Shown here: piece after piece, positions 35,734-43,460 of the stretch
How the letters are laid out: the number at the start of each line of letters is the position of its first letter
How positions within the stretch are numbered: position 1 is the stretch's first letter
Origin: an uncultured Pseudomonadales bacterium
GTDB lineage: Bacteria; Pseudomonadota; Gammaproteobacteria; Pseudomonadales; Porticoccaceae
DNA length: 64,000 bases
NCBI GenBank assembly: GCA_943788445.1
Contig: CALSQH010000004.1
Location: 1-64,000, forward strand
Reading direction: 5' to 3'
Translations under genes and position numbers: made by a program
The notes under the pieces: model-generated
What the model saw: the letters and a program-made list of their open reading frames with translations, nothing else
Told to the model about the DNA's origin: nothing
The model's database searches: none

Positions 35734-36750
35734 ATGAGCCAAAATACTTCTACTTTTAGCACTCCAAATACTGGAGACACCCAAATCCGCTGGGGCATTA
35801 TTGGCGCAGGTCATATCGCCAGAACCTTTGCCACAGATATTGCCTATGCACCCCATGCCACACTGGCCGCAGTTGCCTCGCGAGAGTTATCCCGCGCCCA
35901 GGCCTTTGCCGATGATTTCTCAATACCCACCGCCTACGGCAGTTACGAAGAGATTCTTGCCGATCCGAATATAGACGCAATCTATATAGCCACGCCCCAC
36001 ACCCATCATAAGCAGCAGTCCATCGCTGCCCTGCGTGCCGGCAAACATGTACTCTGCGAAAAGCCGGCCACAGTCACACCCGCCGAACTGGAAGAGGTGA
36101 TTGCGGTAGCTGAGCAGGAGCAGCGCTATTTTATGGAGGGGATGTGGACTTACTTTATGCCGGTGATTGAAAAGGCCCGGGAGTGGGTGGATGCTGGACG
36201 GATTGGCAAGCTCTGCCATGTAAAAGCTGAGTTTGGTTTTCCAATGCCCTATGATCCGGATTCCCGGGTATACAGCAATCGCCTTGGCGGCGGTTGTCTG
36301 CTGGATATGGGGATTTATCCGATTGCTATGGCCTGGATGTTTCTGCAGCAGGATCCGGATAGCCAGACGGTCTGGCATCATAAGGCGGATAATGGCGTTG
36401 AGGACGATGTGGTTATTCTTAATACTTATGTTGATAGCCAGACTAAGACTGGGGTCACCGCGCAGCTGACGACATCTTTTCGCAGTAGGTTAAATAATTA
36501 CCTAACACTGGTTGGCGATTGTGGCACGCTGATGATTGCCGATTACTGGGCAGCCCGGGAAGTGAAACTCTATCAGGGCCCCGACTGTATTGATCGCTTT
36601 GCGGTAGAGCGGCCTCAGCAAGGTTTTAATCATCAAATCGAACAGGTAAGCTGTGAGCTATTGGCCGGAAAGTTACAGCCTGAGGTTGTTAGCTGGGATG
36701 ATAGTCGCGCTTTTCAGCGACAGATGGCGGCGATAAAAAAACAATTTTAA
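35734..36750 (+). CDS. Gfo/Idh/MocA-family oxidoreductase
   Basis: This NAD(P)-dependent sugar or sugar-derivative dehydrogenase has 338 residues. The Rossmann motif WGIIGAGHIARTFA is followed by EEILADPNIDAIYIATPH and the family signature GKHVLCEKPATV with the catalytic-type Lys. The C-terminal beta-sheet domain has GGGCLLDMGIYPIAMAW. It lies 45 nt upstream of a sugar porter. Such enzymes commonly process 3-keto sugars made by GMC/ThuA systems like the one at 24888-28070. Confidence 0.9.
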   Translation: MSQNTSTFSTPNTGDTQIRWGIIGAGHIARTFATDIAYAPHATLAAVASRELSRAQAFADDFSIPTAYGSYEEILADPNIDAIYIATPHTHHKQQSIAALRAGKHVLCEKPATVTPAELEEVIAVAEQEQRYFMEGMWTYFMPVIEKAREWVDAGRIGKLCHVKAEFGFPMPYDPDSRVYSNRLGGGCLLDMGIYPIAMAWMFLQQDPDSQTVWHHKADNGVEDDVVILNTYVDSQTKTGVTAQLTTSFRSRLNNYLTLVGDCGTLMIADYWAAREVKLYQGPDCIDRFAVERPQQGFNHQIEQVSCELLAGKLQPEVVSWDDSRAFQRQMAAIKKQF

Positions 36751-36795
36751 AAATAAAAAATAATAAAACTTACTAATAATCACACTGGAATTCTC

Positions 36796-38379
36796 ATGGA
36801 ACACCGTACCTATTACGCACTCTATTGCGCGGTTATCGTGTCGCTTGGCGGCTTTGTTTTTGGCTTTGATGCTGCTGTTATCTCTGGGGTGGTTGGCGCT
36901 GTTACTGCTGAGTTTGATCTGACACCCATACAGTCCGGTTTTGTGGTTGCCGCACCGACACTTTCTGGGGTGTTTGGCACTATGGTGATAGGCCCGTTAA
37001 GTGATGCCCTTGGACGCAAAAAGGTTTTGATCCTGATTGCCTTTCTGTATCTTTTATCCGCGGTGGCCTCGGCCTTTGCCACGTCTTACATGATGTTGGT
37101 GGTTGCCCGCGCTATCGGTGGTCTCGCCTTTACTTCACTGATGATTGCGCCGATGTATATTGCCGAAATTGCCCCGGCAAAACTGCGTGGCAAGCTGGTT
37201 TCAATTAACCAGCTGAATATTGTGATCGGCCTTTCTGCGGCTTATTTTGCTAACTACTTTATTATCAATGCCAGTACTTCGGGCGCTGAATGGGTGGCTG
37301 CCTGGGGTGTTGATGCGAACACTTGGCGCTGGATGCTGGGTGTTGAAATTATTCCGGCGACAATCTTTTTCCTCGGTCTGTTTATGATTCCCGATAGCCC
37401 GCGCTGGTTGACGAACAATGGCCGCGAGCAAGAAGCCCGTGTGGTCTTGGCGAAGTTAATGCCCAGCGACCAGGTCGATAGCGAAATTGAGGTTATTAAA
37501 AATAGCTATGACAGCGAAAATGGCGCTCTGTGGATGCGCATTAAGAGCGTGCTGGGTCCCAAGATGCGTCTGGCGCTAATAGTTGGAATTATTGTCGGTG
37601 TGGTGCAACAGATTACCGGTATCAATGCGATCTTCTTCTATGCGCCGACAATTTTTGAACAGAGTGGTATTGGCACTGATGCGGCTTTTGCTCAGGCGGT
37701 GCTGGTGGGTCTGGTCAATGTGCTGTTTACCCTGGTGGCAATTGCTCTGATCGATCGCTGGGGGCGCCGGCCGCTATTGCTGGTTGGTCTTAGTGGTATT
37801 GCCATTAGTATGGCGCTCTGCACCTATGGTTTCTCGCAGGCTACCTATGAGTTAAATGCTGAGGGTATTGTGCAGATTGAGCAGGTCGAGGGGATTCAGC
37901 AGACTGTTGATACCAGTGCCCTTAACAGTATGGTGGGTACGGTCTATCAGAGTGATGTTGAATTTAAAGCGGCACTGGCAGAGACCATTGGTGCCGATGC
38001 GGCCCGTGATTATGAAAGCGAGTTTATTAAAACCGCGACCAATATTAATGCGATGCTGATTCTGGTGGGTATTCTGGGGTTTGTCGCTTCCTTTGCGATG
38101 TCTCTGGGGCCGGTGATGTGGGCTCTGTTTGCAGAGATATTCCCCAATCAGTTGCGCGGTGTGGCGATCTCCTGTGTGGGTATGATCAATAGCATGGTGA
38201 GTTTCTGTGTGCAGCTGTTCTTCCCCTGGGAGTTAAGTACTTTCGGGGCAGCGCTAACATTCTTTTCCTACGGTGTATTTGCGGTTATCGGTTTGGTGTT
38301 GGTGGCTTGGTTGCTGCCGGAAACTAAGGGCAAGTCGTTAGAAGAAATCGAGTTACTTTTTTCTAAAAAGACAGCTTAA
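36796..38379 (+). CDS. MFS sugar porter
   Basis: This is a proton-coupled sugar transporter of the sugar porter family with 12 predicted helices. The 527 residues include GFVFGFDAAVISGVVGAV, the loop motif DALGRKKVL, IPDSPRWLTNNGREQEA, QQITGINAIFFYAP, DRWGRRPLLLVGL and the C-terminal PETKGKSLEEIE. About 60 extra residues sit between helices 9 and 10 (about 360-420), an unusual insert rich in Glu, Gln and Thr. It is co-directional with the oxidoreductase upstream and probably imports its substrate. Confidence 0.92.
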   Translation: MEHRTYYALYCAVIVSLGGFVFGFDAAVISGVVGAVTAEFDLTPIQSGFVVAAPTLSGVFGTMVIGPLSDALGRKKVLILIAFLYLLSAVASAFATSYMMLVVARAIGGLAFTSLMIAPMYIAEIAPAKLRGKLVSINQLNIVIGLSAAYFANYFIINASTSGAEWVAAWGVDANTWRWMLGVEIIPATIFFLGLFMIPDSPRWLTNNGREQEARVVLAKLMPSDQVDSEIEVIKNSYDSENGALWMRIKSVLGPKMRLALIVGIIVGVVQQITGINAIFFYAPTIFEQSGIGTDAAFAQAVLVGLVNVLFTLVAIALIDRWGRRPLLLVGLSGIAISMALCTYGFSQATYELNAEGIVQIEQVEGIQQTVDTSALNSMVGTVYQSDVEFKAALAETIGADAARDYESEFIKTATNINAMLILVGILGFVASFAMSLGPVMWALFAEIFPNQLRGVAISCVGMINSMVSFCVQLFFPWELSTFGAALTFFSYGVFAVIGLVLVAWLLPETKGKSLEEIELLFSKKTA

Positions 38380-38411
38380 ATAAGTTATTACAGCGCAGGC
38401 GAAAATCTGGA

Positions 38412-39569
38412 ATGCTAAAAAAACAACCTTTGCAGCGGCTGATTATGCTGGGCTTTATTCTCGCTACTGCCAGCCTGCATGTGCAGAGCAGCCCTGAGCT
38501 TAGTAGCAGCCTTGAGCCTATTAACAGCCCTGAGCTGATCAAAGGCCCTGAGCTAATTAACAGCCTTGAGCGCAATTACAGCCTTGAGCGCCATTACAGC
38601 CCCGAGTTCGATAGCGCCCCAAGAGATAATAAGGGGCGCTTTACCAATCAAGGGGGTGATATTTCCCATGGTTCACTGCCGGTAAGGCTGGGATTTTATC
38701 TGCGTCGCTTTGGCACTCTATTTCGCAGTGATAACGGCGCACCCAAGTCCGTTGCCAACGAAGGATCCTTCTTACGCGATAACAGCACCACACCCACCGT
38801 TACCTGGATAGGTCATGCCACCCTGTTAGTGCAGATGGAAGGGGTCAACTTCTTAACCGATCCAATCTGGTCTCAGACACCCAGTCCGGTGCCCCCGATT
38901 GGCCCGAGTCGCTGGGTTGATCCGGGAATGGCGCTTGAGGATTTGCCGACTATCGACTTTGTGGTGATTTCCCATAATCACTTCGATCATTTAGATCTAC
39001 CCACATTGCGTAAATTGGCTGCCCGCAATCCTGACACAATCTTTTTTGTTCCCTTGGGCAATGCTGATCTGTTACTTAAAAATGGCATAACTCAGGTGCA
39101 GGAACTGGATTGGGGAGAGACTGTCAGCTACAAAAATACCCAGATTCACTGCCTGCCCACCCAGCACTGGAGCAAGCGCAAACTCTCAGATACCAGAAAA
39201 TCCCTCTGGGCATCCTGGGCGGTAACCGGAAGTGAAAGACGTTTCTATTTTGCTGGGGACACTGGCTACTTTGCCGGGTTTAAACAGATCGGTGACAAAC
39301 TTGGGCCCTTTGATCTGGCGGCAGTGCCTATTGGCGCCTACGAACCCCATGCAATGATGGCTGAAACCCATATGAATCCCGAAGAGGCAGTGCAGGCAGC
39401 GCTGGATGTTCAGGCAGAGACTGCCGTGGCTATACACTTTGGCACCTTTGATCTGTCCGATGAGCCGCTTGCGGAGCCGCCAGTGCGTTTTAAAGCTGCG
39501 GCCAAGGAGACAATATTGGGTGCTGATAATAGCTGGGTATTGGATATTGGTGAGACCCGCCAGTTTTAA
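38412..39569 (+). CDS. Metallo-beta-lactamase-fold hydrolase, NAPE-PLD/UlaG-like, with hexapeptide repeats
   Basis: This is an exported metal-dependent hydrolase of 385 residues. The signal peptide covers about 1-26. Residues 27-68 are seven tandem hexapeptides of the pattern [S/G][P/L]E-x-x-x. The catalytic domain follows: WIGHATLLVQMEGVNFLTDPIWS, VVISHNHFDHLDLPTL (HxHxDH), HCLPTQHWSKR, FAGDTGYFAGF and AIHFGTFDL. The set resembles N-acyl-phosphatidylethanolamine phospholipase D-like bacterial proteins. The substrate is unknown. It follows the sugar porter by 32 nt, possibly in the same transcript. Confidence 0.88.
   Translation: MLKKQPLQRLIMLGFILATASLHVQSSPELSSSLEPINSPELIKGPELINSLERNYSLERHYSPEFDSAPRDNKGRFTNQGGDISHGSLPVRLGFYLRRFGTLFRSDNGAPKSVANEGSFLRDNSTTPTVTWIGHATLLVQMEGVNFLTDPIWSQTPSPVPPIGPSRWVDPGMALEDLPTIDFVVISHNHFDHLDLPTLRKLAARNPDTIFFVPLGNADLLLKNGITQVQELDWGETVSYKNTQIHCLPTQHWSKRKLSDTRKSLWASWAVTGSERRFYFAGDTGYFAGFKQIGDKLGPFDLAAVPIGAYEPHAMMAETHMNPEEAVQAALDVQAETAVAIHFGTFDLSDEPLAEPPVRFKAAAKETILGADNSWVLDIGETRQF
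38490..38615 (+). repeat. Seven 18-bp tandem repeats coding hexapeptides
   Basis: Units read SPELSS, SLEPIN, SPELIK, GPELIN, SLERNY, SLERHY, SPEFDS. They lie directly after the signal peptide of the hydrolase and diverge from each other, so the array is not brand new. It would form a flexible linker between the membrane or signal sequence and the enzyme domain. Confidence 0.9.
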
Positions 39570-39602
39570 AGGCAGGTCTGCCCATTGAGGATATAGCTCG
39601 AT

Positions 39603-40070
39603 TTACTTAATTTTTTGCCTGTAGCGCTTTTCCATCCCATCGAGAAAGTTACGCAGCACCTGATCCAGACATTCGCGATAGTTCTTATGATCCGGGCGAC
39701 GAAACAGGGCGCTCAATTCATGCTTACTTAAAATCAGATCATTGAGTTTAAGTATTTCGAGAATATCATCGGCCTGAAGGTTCAGGGCGATTTTCAGTTT
39801 GCGTAACACGCTGTTATTGCTGACACGCTTTTCTGGCTCAGGTATGCCATCTTCTCTGGGGCCTCTGTTCTTTATGATCAGGCCATTCAGGAAGCGCGCA
39901 AGATTGATATCTTCACAGAGCACATAGTCGGGCTCGCCTTCGCGTGCCAACCAGGTTTTAAGCTCAGCTCTGCTACCTTCATAGCCGCCGAGTTTAAAGA
40001 TTGAGAGCATTAGCGGGTCGCTAAAATCAAACACATAGCGCACACGGCGCAAGATATCGTTATTGTCGAT
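39603..40070 (-). CDS. DUF1456 (YehS-like) protein, probable ATC start
   Basis: This small helical protein has two copies of the DUF1456 repeat: IDNNDILRRVRYVFDFSDPLMLSIFKLGG and VSNNSVLRKLKIALNLQADDILEILKLND. The frame is open to an ATG at 40112, but that lies inside the upstream gene without a ribosome site. The family start corresponds to IDNND, where codon ATC (40070) follows AGGAGGA by 6 nt and the upstream stop by 2 nt. So initiation at ATC, or an ATG misread, seems likely. Function unknown. Confidence 0.8.
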   Translation of the reverse strand: MDNNDILRRVRYVFDFSDPLMLSIFKLGGYEGSRAELKTWLAREGEPDYVLCEDINLARFLNGLIIKNRGPREDGIPEPEKRVSNNSVLRKLKIALNLQADDILEILKLNDLILSKHELSALFRRPDHKNYRECLDQVLRNFLDGMEKRYRQKIK

Positions 40071-40072
40071 GA

Positions 40073-40543
40073 CTAGTCCTCCTGTGAGGATTTTAAGGAC
40101 TGCGTGGGCCATATTGACTTTGCTGTCTGGGGAGCTGTCTGAGCGGTTGTCGGAGCTTTCTGCTCTTCTGGCTGCTGCTCTTCAGCTTCTGGCGAAGGCT
40201 CTTCATTCTTTGGCGAAGGCTCTTCTGTCTCTGGCGACTCTTGTGTCGTCTCGACAGCCGGAGTTCCACCACCTTCAAGGGCTTTGGCGGTGATCTCTAC
40301 ATAGATAGTCATACTATTTTTTTCTACCAGCGCATCGATACTCTTTGTCAGCGATGGCAATTGCACCTCAATAGCAGTCTCTTCAGATGCGCCAAGTTTG
40401 CAGTCAAAACCCCAATATTTAGCCCCCGCGGGCAGGGTATTTTTGCGTTCCTTTTTGAGGTATTTTTTAATGTCATGCTTTACCGAGTCTACGACGCGGG
40501 GCACTTTAATTTTGGGGTGCTCTAACTTAAAGGTCTTTTTCAT
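40073..40543 (-). CDS. DUF6172-family protein with acidic Pro/Glu tail
   Basis: From ATG 40543 (an upstream in-frame start at 40570 is less likely) the protein has 156 residues. The N-terminal 95 are the conserved domain: MKKTFKLEHPKIKVPRVVDSVKHDIKKYLKKERK, GAKYWGFDCKLG and TIYVEITAKA. The rest is a low-complexity tail rich in Glu, Pro, Gln and Thr with repeated EEPSP. It sits 2 nt upstream of the YehS-like gene in an operon. Function unknown. Confidence 0.8.
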   Translation of the reverse strand: MKKTFKLEHPKIKVPRVVDSVKHDIKKYLKKERKNTLPAGAKYWGFDCKLGASEETAIEVQLPSLTKSIDALVEKNSMTIYVEITAKALEGGGTPAVETTQESPETEEPSPKNEEPSPEAEEQQPEEQKAPTTAQTAPQTAKSIWPTQSLKSSQED

Positions 40544-40722
40544 TCGAATCCTACTGGGGTGGATAACCACTGTATGTATGATGTTTTTGATGGCGCGCAG
40601 TGTAATGTTTATAGCGGGATTCTACCATGACTTAAAATTAAGCTTATGGGGGAAGGGTGTCAGAGCAAAGGCAGCGTTGGTGGTACAATTTTCAATTATC
40701 TACAGCAAAACCCTTATAGCCT

Positions 40723-41112
40723 ATGAAAGACTGCAACCAATGCGGTAAATGCTGCATCAAATACGGCGATGGCGCGCTCTCTGCAACAGCGCAAGAGATC
40801 GAGCTATGGGAGCTATTCCAGCCGCATATTTACCAATATGTAAAAGATAATGAAATTTGGTTTTGTCCGGATACCGGCGTACAACTTAGCCGTTGTCCTT
40901 TCCTTGAGATAGAACCGGGTCAGGGGAAAGAGAAATATACCTGCTCTATCTACCTAAGCAGACCCGAAGACTGCAGGCACTATCCAACCAGTATTGCGGA
41001 AATGGTTCGCGATGAGTGCGAGATGATTGAGGTTAAAGATTTGGAGAATATTAAAAAAGCGCAAACGGTACTGGATGATTTAATGGAAGATAGCCGCCCG
41101 CCATGCCAGTAA
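40723..41112 (+). CDS. YkgJ-family cysteine cluster protein
   Basis: This 129-residue protein opens MKDCNQCGKCCIKYG with the CxxCxxCC cluster. Further Cys are at WFCPD, SRCPFLE, YTCSIYLSRPEDCRHYP. This is the YkgJ/UPF0153 pattern, thought to bind zinc or an Fe-S cluster; its role is not established. It is divergent from the DUF6172 gene. Confidence 0.88.
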   Translation: MKDCNQCGKCCIKYGDGALSATAQEIELWELFQPHIYQYVKDNEIWFCPDTGVQLSRCPFLEIEPGQGKEKYTCSIYLSRPEDCRHYPTSIAEMVRDECEMIEVKDLENIKKAQTVLDDLMEDSRPPCQ

Positions 41113-41123
41113 CAAGAAGCAGC

Positions 41124-41273
41124 CTATTTTGCTTTTTCCTTTATAGATATAATTCCGATCACCATAAACACTATACCTATGGGAATCAGCTCAGCTCTAT
41201 CATTGCCAAGGATACTTGGTAATATCATCAAAAATCCTCCGAGTATCCATAGCTGGGGTACATACTTTTTCAA
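41124..41273 (-). CDS. Small two-helix membrane protein
   Basis: This is a short minus-strand gene of 49 residues starting at TTG 41273 (AAGG about 11 nt upstream, just after an in-frame stop). The product has two hydrophobic segments (about 8-22 and 30-43) and a basic KEKAK end, typical of a tiny inner-membrane protein. It lies 41 nt downstream of the MmcQ gene on the same strand. The sequence style resembles the membrane protein at 41747-42142. Function unknown. Confidence 0.5.
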   Translation of the reverse strand: MKKYVPQLWILGGFLMILPSILGNDRAELIPIGIVFMVIGIISIKEKAK

Positions 41274-41314
41274 AATATTAGCGCCTTAAAATCGACTGTG
41301 ACTTTAATGTTTTA

Positions 41315-41677
41315 TTAATCCTGATTTAGACCAAGCTCTTTTTGCTTCTTTTTAGTTAGGCCAAGAGAGACGATGCGATAAGACTCTTTGAGATAGTATT
41401 CGAGTTCTTCAGAGTTTCCTGAATCATCATATTTTTGTATCCATTTCATGCCGCGAGTTCCCAAGTAGGGAGCAAGCCTAAACCCCGGCTCATTGAGCAA
41501 TATTTCGAAATTAAGATCAGATGCTTTAAAGGTGATTGCTGGTGTGCCGGATTTTCCCCAGCCTCCAATGGCAAATACTTTTCCGCCAACTTTCCATACA
41601 TGGGAGTTTCCCCATTGGCACACATAAGAAGTTGCTGGAAGGGAGTCGCATAATTTGTTGTATTCGTCGTAAGTCAT
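41315..41677 (-). CDS. MmcQ/YjbR-family DNA-binding-fold protein
   Basis: This 120-residue protein of the MmcQ/YjbR (CyaY-like fold) family has MTYDEYNKLCDSLPATSYVCQWGNSHVWKVGGKVFA, then ITFKASDLNFEILLNEPGFRLAPYLGTRGMKWIQ, and a C-terminal ESYRIVSLGLTKKKQKELGL. Members bind DNA non-specifically in the few cases studied. It is in a minus-strand run of small genes. Confidence 0.88.
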   Translation of the reverse strand: MTYDEYNKLCDSLPATSYVCQWGNSHVWKVGGKVFAIGGWGKSGTPAITFKASDLNFEILLNEPGFRLAPYLGTRGMKWIQKYDDSGNSEELEYYLKESYRIVSLGLTKKKQKELGLNQD

Positions 41678-41746
41678 GATTTTATTTCTTTCAAAATATT
41701 TACAAGGAATTGATGATTGGCTCTGAATTCCATTGCCCGGATAGAT

Positions 41747-42142
41747 TTATTTGCTAGTCAGTTTTTTGACGTTGCTGTTGCTAGCCTTATAGATTAACCA
41801 GATACCTAAGATTAGTATTGGGATCCCAATAAATAGTGCTGAAGTTCCAATACCAATCAGAACGCATAATACTCCCAAGCTTAGTTTCCCCAGCTTCGTC
41901 TCTTCGAATGTCTTAGTTGGTTGGGGGGCTGGAGTCTCGTCAGTCTGATCATTATTTTCTTGCTTAAAGATATGCCAGCCGCGAACACATAGGTAAATGC
42001 CAAGGGGAATCATTGGGATGCCAATGCCAATTCCTGCTGATGCGACACCTACGCCGCCAATTAATATTCCAAAAAGTAAAACTGAGATGCCGACAATAAA
42101 ATGTCTGAATTTATGCCATATTTGTGTCTTAGATTGTTCCAT
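41747..42142 (-). CDS. Hypothetical membrane protein, internally repeated
   Basis: This 131-residue protein has four hydrophobic helices arranged as two similar hairpins (about 13-33/34-52 and 78-96/97-116). Each carries GIG-rich motifs such as GIGIPMIPLGIYLC and FIGIPILILGIWLIY, so it may have arisen by internal duplication. A polar linker rich in Gln, Thr and Pro separates the halves. I do not recognise the family. Sequence style matches the small protein at 41124-41273. Confidence 0.65.
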   Translation of the reverse strand: MEQSKTQIWHKFRHFIVGISVLLFGILIGGVGVASAGIGIGIPMIPLGIYLCVRGWHIFKQENNDQTDETPAPQPTKTFEETKLGKLSLGVLCVLIGIGTSALFIGIPILILGIWLIYKASNSNVKKLTSK

Positions 42143-42617
42143 TTTAGCGTCTCTTCTGAAAACCGTTCTTGTTTAGATAGTGGCTCTGACGCAATAAAAA
42201 CTCGCATCGATTCATGATGCCGCGTAGGCTGCATAGATTGCTTATTGATAAAGATAGCCGAAGAAAACCCAGCTGTGGCATGAAACGCTATAAAAGCACT
42301 TTAATTAAACCTAAAACGCAAACGCACGCGAAACGCACGGACGCACGGGGTCGGACCTAGATAAGTGACTGAAAAATAACAAAAAGAGTTTAAAAATGAC
42401 GGTTTTTTGAGGCTTAAAATGCCTATTTTGGGGAAGAAAAAGTGGTTTTAAGGATGAAACGCTATACCTCGCGCACCAATGCTTTTTCCCGCGCCATGTA
42501 TGATATCTAACTTATCGGAAAATCATGGAGAGGTATATAAGGCCTACAGTCGCTTATGAACGTGATTATGCTGCAACAAAGAGCCCTTTAAGTCGTTTAG
42601 AATTTTCGAGGGCTTTC
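42143..42617. other. Gene-free stretch with short repeats and a hairpin
   Basis: No coding frame is convincing. ATGAAACGCTATA occurs twice (about 42279 and 42454), an AACGCACG-type run covers 42318-42346, and GGGGTCGGACC at 42347-42357 matches 32697-32707 exactly. A hairpin with AGCCCT (42582-42587) and AGGGCT (42609-42614) just after the yaeQ stop may end that transcript. It may be a remnant of a small mobile or REP-like element. Confidence 0.45.
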
Positions 42618-43154
42618 TTAGTACAATTTCTCTGGCATAAAACTCAGATTTAACTCCCCACAGTTCCAAGTAATCTCCTTATCCTGAATACTCACCTGCA
42701 CATCAACACTCCGCTCCACAAGCCCCGCCATTGCCTGAGTGGTATCCGAATCTATATGCCTAATAGTTAAATTCTTAAATCGACTGATCTGCGACTGCAT
42801 CTGTTTCCACCACATATCCGCACCGCCGGTGCCATAGGTATAAACAATCACCTGCTGGGATCGCCCGCAGGCCTTTTTTAAACGCTTTTCGCTAGGCAGT
42901 CCCAGCTCAATCCACAGTTCGATATCGTCGCTAAGGCTTTTCTGCCAGAGGTCGGGTTCATCGTCGGTGCTTAGGCCTTTGGTAAAGCTGAGTGATTCGC
43001 TGGCGTGCAGGGCAAAGGCCAGTAGTCGCACCATTAGACGCTCATCGGTTTCCGAGGGGTGCTGGGCCAGGGTCAGGCTGTGCTGCTGGTAATAATGGCG
43101 ATCCATATCGATCACATTGAGTTCTGCTTTGCAGATAGTTGCACTTAGAGCCAT
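42618..43154 (-). CDS. yaeQ: YaeQ-family protein
   Basis: This 178-residue protein is of the YaeQ family, which has a PD-(D/E)XK-like fold. Conserved stretches are MALSATICKAELNVIDMDRHYYQQHSLTLAQHPSETDERLMVRLLAFAL, DDEPDLWQKSLSDDIELWIELGLPSEKRLKKACGRS and VYTYG. The biochemical function is not settled. It stands alone, with a possible terminator hairpin directly after the stop. Confidence 0.9.
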   Translation of the reverse strand: MALSATICKAELNVIDMDRHYYQQHSLTLAQHPSETDERLMVRLLAFALHASESLSFTKGLSTDDEPDLWQKSLSDDIELWIELGLPSEKRLKKACGRSQQVIVYTYGTGGADMWWKQMQSQISRFKNLTIRHIDSDTTQAMAGLVERSVDVQVSIQDKEITWNCGELNLSFMPEKLY

Positions 43155-43258
43155 TTGGGTTTGAGCCTTTTACGCTGGACGAGTTGGGGTGAATAATTTT
43201 TATGCTGGCAATAGTACAGAATAAATTGGGGTCAGATGAGGGTTTTAAGCGCTTTGTA

Positions 43259-43447
43259 TTAAAACCCAAGATCTTCCTGAGTGGCTTCGACGCTGACTTC
43301 ATCGCCATAGACCTGAGTTTGAATCAGGATTGGACGACAGCAGACAAAGCAGTCTTCGGTATAGGTTTGCGATTCGGAGGGGTCGACCAGTAGGGTGATG
43401 CTCTCCCAGCAAAAGGGGCAGGTGATCTGTTCTTCGTGGAGATGCAT
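43259..43447 (-). CDS. CPXCG-motif cysteine-rich protein
   Basis: This 62-residue zinc-ribbon-like protein has Cys pairs CPFC (10-13) and CFVCC (33-37), acidic surface and the family ending [10 protein letters not shown]. It is the second gene after the hydratase-like gene (13 nt). An inverted repeat GGGTTTTAA/TTAAAACCC (43240-43267) overlaps its stop and may terminate the transcript. Function unknown. Confidence 0.85.
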   Translation of the reverse strand: MHLHEEQITCPFCWESITLLVDPSESQTYTEDCFVCCRPILIQTQVYGDEVSVEATQEDLGF

Positions 43448-43460
43448 AGGCTATCTGTAA

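Noticed and set aside
40241..40748. Plus-strand frames opposite DUF6172 and before the YkgJ gene
   Set aside because: They overlap conserved coding sequence on the other strand and show no family features.
42318..42346. Run of AACGCACG-type units considered as a CRISPR or origin iteron array
   Set aside because: Units are about 8 bp, only a few copies, no spacers and no cas or rep genes nearby.
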